Shown: piece by piece, positions 58,992-64,000 of the stretch
How positions within the stretch are numbered: the first letter of the stretch is position 1
Layout: each line of letters opens with the position of its first letter
Origin: Rhodohalobacter sp. 614A
GTDB taxonomy: Bacteria; Bacteroidota; Rhodothermia; Balneolales; Balneolaceae
Assembly: GCF_021462415.1 (NCBI RefSeq)
Contig: NZ_JAKEDS010000002.1
Coordinates: forward strand, 310,001 to 374,000
Direction of reading: 5' to 3'
Length of the DNA: 64,000 bases
Translations under genes and position numbers: made by a program
The notes under the pieces: model-generated
Seen by the model: the letters and a program-made list of their open reading frames with translations, nothing else
What the model was told of the DNA's origin: nothing
The model's database searches: none

Positions 58992-61964
58992 ATGTTTAAA
59001 CATTCGAGCTATTTTAAAAGCTGTTTCCTGGCGTTATTTGTATTTCTTTTTTCGATACCACTTCTTGAGGTAGCATCTGCCCAGTCTATTTATCTTGAAT
59101 GGGTAGATAATCCTCTCGAAACGATGGTCGTCAACTGGGTTGATAATTCGGGTGGGAATGCGACTGTAGAATATCGAACGGTTGGTTCTGCTGGATGGTC
59201 TACTTCAAGCGGATCAAACCGATCCATTCCGGGAAGTTCAATGAGAGTCTATACCGTTCACCTGAATGGGTTGACTCCTGGCCAGGCTTATGAATTTAGA
59301 GTCGGTGGGAATAGTGACATTCATAAATTCAGAACAGCTCCCAATTCGCTTGAAACCCCCATGAAATTTATTGTTGCCGGCGATATACTTGAAAATGGTG
59401 TAGGGTATGAGCAAGCTCTTGAGGACTTTGTGAAAGTAAGTATACATGCCGCTGCAGCTGATCCCTATTTTGCAGTTCTCGGTGGGGATTTGGCACACGC
59501 CAGGGGAGATGCAAATAATGTAAATCAGTGGATGGACTTTTTTAGGCTGTGGCATGACAATATGGTTACTGATGACGGATTTATGGTCCCGATTCTTGCA
59601 GCCGTGGGGAATAATGAAGTGCCTAACAGATATGGAGACGACCCCGAGGATGCAGTTTTTTACTATACATTTTTCCGGTACCCGCAAGATCAATGGGGAT
59701 CAAAAATTTCTTATGGGAAACTGGATTTTAGAGAATACCTCAGCATTATCACTCTCGATTCCGATCATACCCAACGCATTCCCGGGATGCAAACCCAGTG
59801 GTTGCGGGGCACATTAAACAATCGGCAGGGCGTTCGACATGTTATTCCGATCTATCATGTGGCGGGATGGCCAACTTTTGCATCGCGGACGTTAATTGGG
59901 CCGCAGGAAGATCTGGTTAGAAACAACTGGCATAAAGTTTTTTGGGATAACAGGATTCGATTGGTTTTTGAGCATCACGATCATATATATAAAAGAACGT
60001 TTCCGATTGGCCAATGTGATGATGAAATCCGCAATGAGAAGGATTGTCAATATGGAAATAATGCACAAAATGGTGTGATTTATATGGGCGGCGGTGCATG
60101 GGGATCAGATAATGATCGTGCTGCTGAAAACAGATGGTATCATGAACAGGTAACAGATCAGATACACAACTTTGTAGTTGTAGAGATTGATGGAAGTGCT
60201 CAAACGGCCACGGCTATTGGCGAGAACGGACAAGTACTGGATGAGTTTACCGATTATGTTTTTTTGAGAGAACCGACTTCACTTCCTCCGGATGATATCA
60301 CACCAACCTCATTTACAGCACGCTGGGAATTAGTTGAAGGTGCCACCAATTACCGGATTGATGTTTCAACCGATCCCGATTTTGACACCTTCTTCAGAAA
60401 TAATAAAAATAAATCCCTGGGAGATACCAATGAATTTGAGCTTGAAGATCTTGATCCCGAAGAAACATATTATTACCAGGTTCGAGCAGAAAATGATTTA
60501 ACGACAAGTGATAGTTCAGATGATATTGTTGTTCAGCTTATTATTATTGATCCGAACCTGTCATCGATGTCGGCCGAGAAAAATACAGCAGTTGGAGACA
60601 ACAAGGAAAAAGTTGGTATCACTGTAAGCGTTCGCGATGAAGATGATCAACCTGTTGAGAATTTCCAGGTATCGCTATTTGCTGAAGAAGGAAATTTAAA
60701 AGCTGTAAATAAGTTTGTGAGAACCAATGCACAAGGATTGGCAGAGTTCCAGGTTTTTAACGACCGTGCACAAACCGTTACCTACGGAGCATCGGTTGGA
60801 AGTAAAGAGGTCACCCAAAAAGTGCAAGTTACATACTTGCCTGTTGCTCCTGTGGCACTGTCTGCGAGTGGAGTTCAGAATCGACAATTTAAGGCAAACT
60901 GGGAACTGGTTCCTGATACCGATTCGTATATTCTGGATGTGGCTACCGACAACAGCTTTTCTCAATTTGTAAGCGGATATGATTCCCGGAATGTAGGAAA
61001 TGTAACATCACATACAGTGGAAGCGGTGAATCCGGGTACGGAGTATTTCTATCGTGTAAGAGCGGTAACCAACAGTTTAGTTGGTATCAATTCTCAGGCG
61101 ATTAGTACCATTACTTTCCCGGATACGCCAGAAGCAACCGGGGCGTCTGATATAAGTGTAATCTCTTTTAAAGCGAACTGGAATGCTGCGGCCGGTGCAA
61201 AAAAATATCGGTTAGATGTTGCACGAGATCAGAATTTTGAACAGATCGTGCAGGGGTATGAGGATTTGGATGTTGGAAATGTTCAATCCTATGAAGTGGA
61301 TGGACTGCTTCCCGGAAGAAATTACTACTACAGGGTTCAGGCGGAATCCGAACCCCGGCTCAGTAACAACTCCAATATTGTTAATGCTACAACCAATTTA
61401 ATAGATACGGAAAGTTCAGAAATTACTTCTCAGCAGTTGCGGGTTTTGGCAAACGGGGAACAGGTCAACGAGATTATGATAATCGTCCGGGACGAAGAAG
61501 GTGCCTTGCAGAGTGGTGTTAAAGTCGAATTAAATTCGGAGAACGGCAGTTCTCAAATTGAGGAAATTCAACCTGTTACAAATGAAGAAGGTATGGCTGT
61601 TTTTGGAGTTAAAAACACAAAACCGGAAGAAGTTACATACTCTGTAACGGCTGCCACCGTAGATATGGGTGAGATCTCAGTTGAGTTCTTACCGGTTGAA
61701 GGCGAATTGAGTTTAGGCCATAATTTTCCAAATCCATTTCGGTTTAACTCTTCTATTCCTTTAACAATACCAAAATTAATGAGTGTCAAACTCCAGGTTT
61801 TCAATTCATTGGGAGCGCCTGTGCGTACACTGATTGACGAGGAAATAGAGACAGGATATTATGAAGTGCCTTTCAATGGAGCTGATTTGGCAGCGGGTGT
61901 ATATTTCTACCGGTTGATTACTGAAGAGGGTACAAAAACAGGAAAAATGGTTCTTGTCAAATAG
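58992..61964 (+). CDS. Secreted metallophosphoesterase with Fn3, Big_1 and T9SS sorting domains
   Basis: The 990-aa protein has a signal peptide (about 1-31, ending ASA-Q), an N-terminal purple-acid-phosphatase-like Fn3 domain (31-113) and a calcineurin-like phosphoesterase domain (about 115-405). Metal ligands are visible in GGDLAH (D166, H169), GNNE (206-209) and EHHDH (327-331). After it come Fn3 (426-515), Big_1-like (521-614), two Fn3 (616-801), Big_1-like (803-899) and a C-terminal NFPNPF-type T9SS domain (about 903-990). It should be exported by type IX secretion and attached to the cell surface. Phosphate release from extracellular esters is inferred. TTG 58989 is one codon earlier. 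Confidence 0.88.
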   Translation: MFKHSSYFKSCFLALFVFLFSIPLLEVASAQSIYLEWVDNPLETMVVNWVDNSGGNATVEYRTVGSAGWSTSSGSNRSIPGSSMRVYTVHLNGLTPGQAYEFRVGGNSDIHKFRTAPNSLETPMKFIVAGDILENGVGYEQALEDFVKVSIHAAAADPYFAVLGGDLAHARGDANNVNQWMDFFRLWHDNMVTDDGFMVPILAAVGNNEVPNRYGDDPEDAVFYYTFFRYPQDQWGSKISYGKLDFREYLSIITLDSDHTQRIPGMQTQWLRGTLNNRQGVRHVIPIYHVAGWPTFASRTLIGPQEDLVRNNWHKVFWDNRIRLVFEHHDHIYKRTFPIGQCDDEIRNEKDCQYGNNAQNGVIYMGGGAWGSDNDRAAENRWYHEQVTDQIHNFVVVEIDGSAQTATAIGENGQVLDEFTDYVFLREPTSLPPDDITPTSFTARWELVEGATNYRIDVSTDPDFDTFFRNNKNKSLGDTNEFELEDLDPEETYYYQVRAENDLTTSDSSDDIVVQLIIIDPNLSSMSAEKNTAVGDNKEKVGITVSVRDEDDQPVENFQVSLFAEEGNLKAVNKFVRTNAQGLAEFQVFNDRAQTVTYGASVGSKEVTQKVQVTYLPVAPVALSASGVQNRQFKANWELVPDTDSYILDVATDNSFSQFVSGYDSRNVGNVTSHTVEAVNPGTEYFYRVRAVTNSLVGINSQAISTITFPDTPEATGASDISVISFKANWNAAAGAKKYRLDVARDQNFEQIVQGYEDLDVGNVQSYEVDGLLPGRNYYYRVQAESEPRLSNNSNIVNATTNLIDTESSEITSQQLRVLANGEQVNEIMIIVRDEEGALQSGVKVELNSENGSSQIEEIQPVTNEEGMAVFGVKNTKPEEVTYSVTAATVDMGEISVEFLPVEGELSLGHNFPNPFRFNSSIPLTIPKLMSVKLQVFNSLGAPVRTLIDEEIETGYYEVPFNGADLAAGVYFYRLITEEGTKTGKMVLVK

Positions 61965-62159
61965 CCATGCTTCAATTAATTTTATGGGTTCAAAAGACTT
62001 TATAAAATTAATTTAGATATTATTACGGTACTCTTATCTCGAAGAGTTTAAAACTATTACACCTTTTTATCTTATAGAGGGTAAAACAAAGCTACTTTAA
62101 TTATTGGGTACGTAAAAAGGAAGAATTATAAAATTCCACGAAAAATGTGAACGGGATTT

Positions 62160-62167
62160 TACGTTTG
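62160..62167 (+). promoter_or_regulatory. Candidate Bacteroidota-type -7 box before the last gene
   Basis: TACGTTTG fits TAnnTTTG and lies about 88 nt before the putative ATC start at 62255. No -33 element is visible. The remainder of the 290-nt gap after 61964 shows no gene. Confidence 0.2.
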
Positions 62168-62254
62168 GATTGATTGCTGATCATTTGTTGAAAGAGCGAT
62201 TGATCATTAAATAAGGAAGTACAACAATTTTCGAACAGAAGAGGTAATACTACA

Positions 62255-64000
62255 ATCAAAGCGCTACGATTAGTTTCTATTTTTATTTTTGTGCTGAGTT
62301 TCTATTCCCCGGCACTTTTATACGGTCAAGAACCACTGACTGCTGAAGAGTTAGAGAGATTTCGCGAGATCAGAAGTTCACTGGTCCAACAAGGTTTTTT
62401 ACAGAATCAGACAGATATATTTACTGCGGAAGCGAATGGTTCTGTATCCATTATCGAATACTCATCCTATACAGGCGATAATAAATCAGTAGGCACCGAT
62501 GGCGCGAGAGGCGCGGATTTCAAACCCGATGGAACCCGATACTATATTCTTGGGCGAACTTCACAAAACGTTTTAGAGTACCATTTGTCCAATGATTGGG
62601 ATATTGAAAGTGCCTCTTTTGTGAGAGAGTTGGATATCTCTCCGGAAATGGGTGACGGAGCCCAGAATGCAGTAGCCGCCAATGGATTTTTTATTCGGAA
62701 ATCGGATGGAAAAAAAATGTGGGTGTTTAACCGCACAGAGATATGGGAATATACCTTATCTACAGCCTGGGATATTTCATCAGCCAACAACACCGGTTAT
62801 AAAAACCTGAGTAGTACCGTTGTCAGGGGGCATGATATTGAGTTTCGGCCAGATGGAAAAAAACTATATGTGGATGACAGGATTCAGGAAGTAATATTCC
62901 AGTTTAATCTCTCTGAGTCCTGGGATGTTGAAACAGCCTCTCTCGATGAAGTACTGGATATTTCTGATGAACAGGAAGCGGTTAGGGGAATCTATTTCAA
63001 TGAGCAGGGCGATCGGATGTTTTTGAATGATACGGACAGACAGGAGGTACTGGAATATGTTTTATCCGACGAATTTGATGTAAGTTCTGCTAATTATGTC
63101 GGGTCGTTTAGTACGGCCTCACAAATTCCAAATGCGGAAGGATTTACCATGAGTCCGGATATCCGCTGGTTCTATATGTCTTCAACAAGTGAAGAGATTA
63201 TCTACCAGTATGAAGTGTCGCCTGTGGGAGGTAACGAATCAACTCTGGCAGCCGATAAGGAAAAAGTTATAGCAAATGGAAATGCCACAGCAAGGGTAAC
63301 GGTAACGGCTCGTACTCCTGGGGGGGACCGACTGCCGGGAATTAAAATCAATCTTAATTCCAACAGTGGAAATTCTGATATCGATGAAGTGAACAGCTAT
63401 ACAAACTCTGATGGAGAAGCAAGGTTTGATGTAAGCAACTCGGGTGCCGAAACGGTTACATTTACAGCCAGTGGTTATGGAACGACTATCGATCAGCAAG
63501 TTTCTGTCCGGTTCGTCAATATCGACGGAGAAGAATCTTCGGTAGCATCAAACAGGGAGAAGGTAATTGCAAACGGATCAGCAAAAAGTGAAATAACCGT
63601 AACTGCCAGAGATGAAGATGGTGATCCGTTGGAAGACGTTCAGATCAACCTGAATTCAAACAGTGGAAATGTAGACATCAACGATAACAGCCAGAATACA
63701 AATTCGAATGGCGAGGCGGTGTTTGAGGTCAGTAATGATATGGCAGAGAATGTTACGTTTACAGCAAGTGGAATGGGCGTAACCATCGATCAACAGGTGT
63801 CTGTTCGTTTTGTGACGGTTGATCCCGAAGAATCATCCATTGCTTCCAGCGAGAACAGAATTCAGGCCAATGGTGCAGAATCGAGTATCATAACCGTAGT
63901 TGCCAGAGATGAAGACGGAGATGAACTTCAGGGGCTTGAAATCAGTCTGCAACAAAATGGAGGAAATTCAAATATTGAAGCCATTCAAAAGGTTACGGAC
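62255..64000 (+). CDS. Secreted beta-propeller-like and Big_1 repeat protein, 3' end outside the window
   Basis: The frame is open for 582 codons from 62255 to the window end. Its N-terminus is a clear signal peptide (IKALRLVSIFIFVLSF to LLYGQ), yet there is no ATG, GTG or TTG between the stop at 62201-62203 and that peptide. ATC at 62255 is the only plausible start: it is preceded by AGAGG (62240-62244) and places a lysine next. Residues about 35-325 contain five repeats with a DG-x-x-x-Y/W strand and an LSxxWD segment, resembling a beta-propeller. From residue 329 three Big_1-like units of 99 aa follow. It is probably a surface protein; a T9SS domain may lie beyond the window. Confidence 0.8.
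   Translation, partial: MKALRLVSIFIFVLSFYSPALLYGQEPLTAEELERFREIRSSLVQQGFLQNQTDIFTAEANGSVSIIEYSSYTGDNKSVGTDGARGADFKPDGTRYYILGRTSQNVLEYHLSNDWDIESASFVRELDISPEMGDGAQNAVAANGFFIRKSDGKKMWVFNRTEIWEYTLSTAWDISSANNTGYKNLSSTVVRGHDIEFRPDGKKLYVDDRIQEVIFQFNLSESWDVETASLDEVLDISDEQEAVRGIYFNEQGDRMFLNDTDRQEVLEYVLSDEFDVSSANYVGSFSTASQIPNAEGFTMSPDIRWFYMSSTSEEIIYQYEVSPVGGNESTLAADKEKVIANGNATARVTVTARTPGGDRLPGIKINLNSNSGNSDIDEVNSYTNSDGEARFDVSNSGAETVTFTASGYGTTIDQQVSVRFVNIDGEESSVASNREKVIANGSAKSEITVTARDEDGDPLEDVQINLNSNSGNVDINDNSQNTNSNGEAVFEVSNDMAENVTFTASGMGVTIDQQVSVRFVTVDPEESSIASSENRIQANGAESSIITVVARDEDGDELQGLEISLQQNGGNSNIEAIQKVTD
63239..64000 (+). repeat. Tandem 297-nt repeats coding for Big_1-like modules
   Basis: Three units begin at 63239, 63536 and 63833, exactly 297 nt (99 codons) apart; the third is cut by the window end. 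Shared features are a start like SSxAS, a K/R-V-IANG segment, TVTARDEDGD, INLNSNSGN and VTFTASG-GTTIDQQVSVRF. The units are diverged at nucleotide level, so recent slippage is unlikely, but recombination between them is possible. Confidence 0.85.

Noticed and set aside
62291-62293. GTG 62291 as the start of the last gene
   Set aside because: It would begin within the hydrophobic core and remove the basic N-terminus of the signal peptide, so export would probably fail.
63239-64000. Regular repeats considered as a CRISPR array or non-coding satellite
   Set aside because: The unit is 297 nt, in frame, diverged, and codes for Big_1-like modules. There are no short repeats with unique spacers anywhere in the window.

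Overview
The window is almost entirely a very large surface-glycan locus. It contains no rRNA, tRNA, CRISPR array, transposase or phage gene that I can see. The base composition is AT-leaning. A T9SS-type C-terminal sorting domain closes the secreted protein at 58992-61964, Fn3 and Big_1-like modules occur in two secreted proteins, and CysN and CysC are fused. Together these suggest a marine or halophilic member of the Bacteroidota/Balneolota/Rhodothermota group. This placement is an inference from gene content, not from a phylogenetic marker. Layout. (1) 51-9260: a nonulosonic-acid (pseudaminic-acid-like) cassette with PseB, PseC, an aldo/keto reductase, an SDR reductase, an SpsF-type cytidylyltransferase, a PhyH-type dioxygenase, PseG, a NodU-type carbamoyltransferase and PseI. 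No PseH-type acetyltransferase is visible. (2) 9434-14913: a PIG-L deacetylase, a second carbamoyltransferase, a GT-B-like surface-carbohydrate protein, a methyltransferase and a P-loop protein. (3) 14980-27638: glycosyltransferases of several families, an asparagine synthase, two sulfotransferase-like proteins and a Wzy-type polymerase. (4) 27701-38095: a glycosyltransferase, two NAD-dependent epimerases, a 2-hydroxyacid dehydrogenase, a HAD phosphatase, 6-phosphogluconolactonase, a GT-B-like protein, a second CMP-sugar synthetase and a protein with sialyltransferase-like motifs. (5) 38112-41889, minus strand: a sulfotransferase-like protein and two paralogous GT4 enzymes. (6) 42320-52597: a degenerate asparagine-synthase-like protein, an SLC13 permease with RCK_C domains, two polytopic GT-C-like proteins, a DPM-type GT2, a flippase-like membrane protein and an FAD oxidoreductase. 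(7) 52708-58768: sulfate activation (CysQ, CysD, CysNC) followed by two more sulfotransferase-like proteins. (8) 58992-64000: a secreted T9SS metallophosphoesterase and the start of a large secreted beta-propeller/Big_1 repeat protein that runs off the window. How the parts fit (inference): the locus could build a polysaccharide carrying at least one CMP-activated nonulosonate, decorated with carbamoyl, methyl, amide and sulfate groups. The cell would make PAPS locally for six sulfotransferase-like proteins, and CysQ would remove the PAP by-product. No Wzx flippase, initiating phosphoglycosyltransferase or Wza/Wzc export gene is present. Because the first gene begins at base 51, the locus probably continues upstream. 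Three isolated minus-strand blocks interrupt the otherwise plus-strand gene order and look like separately acquired decoration genes.
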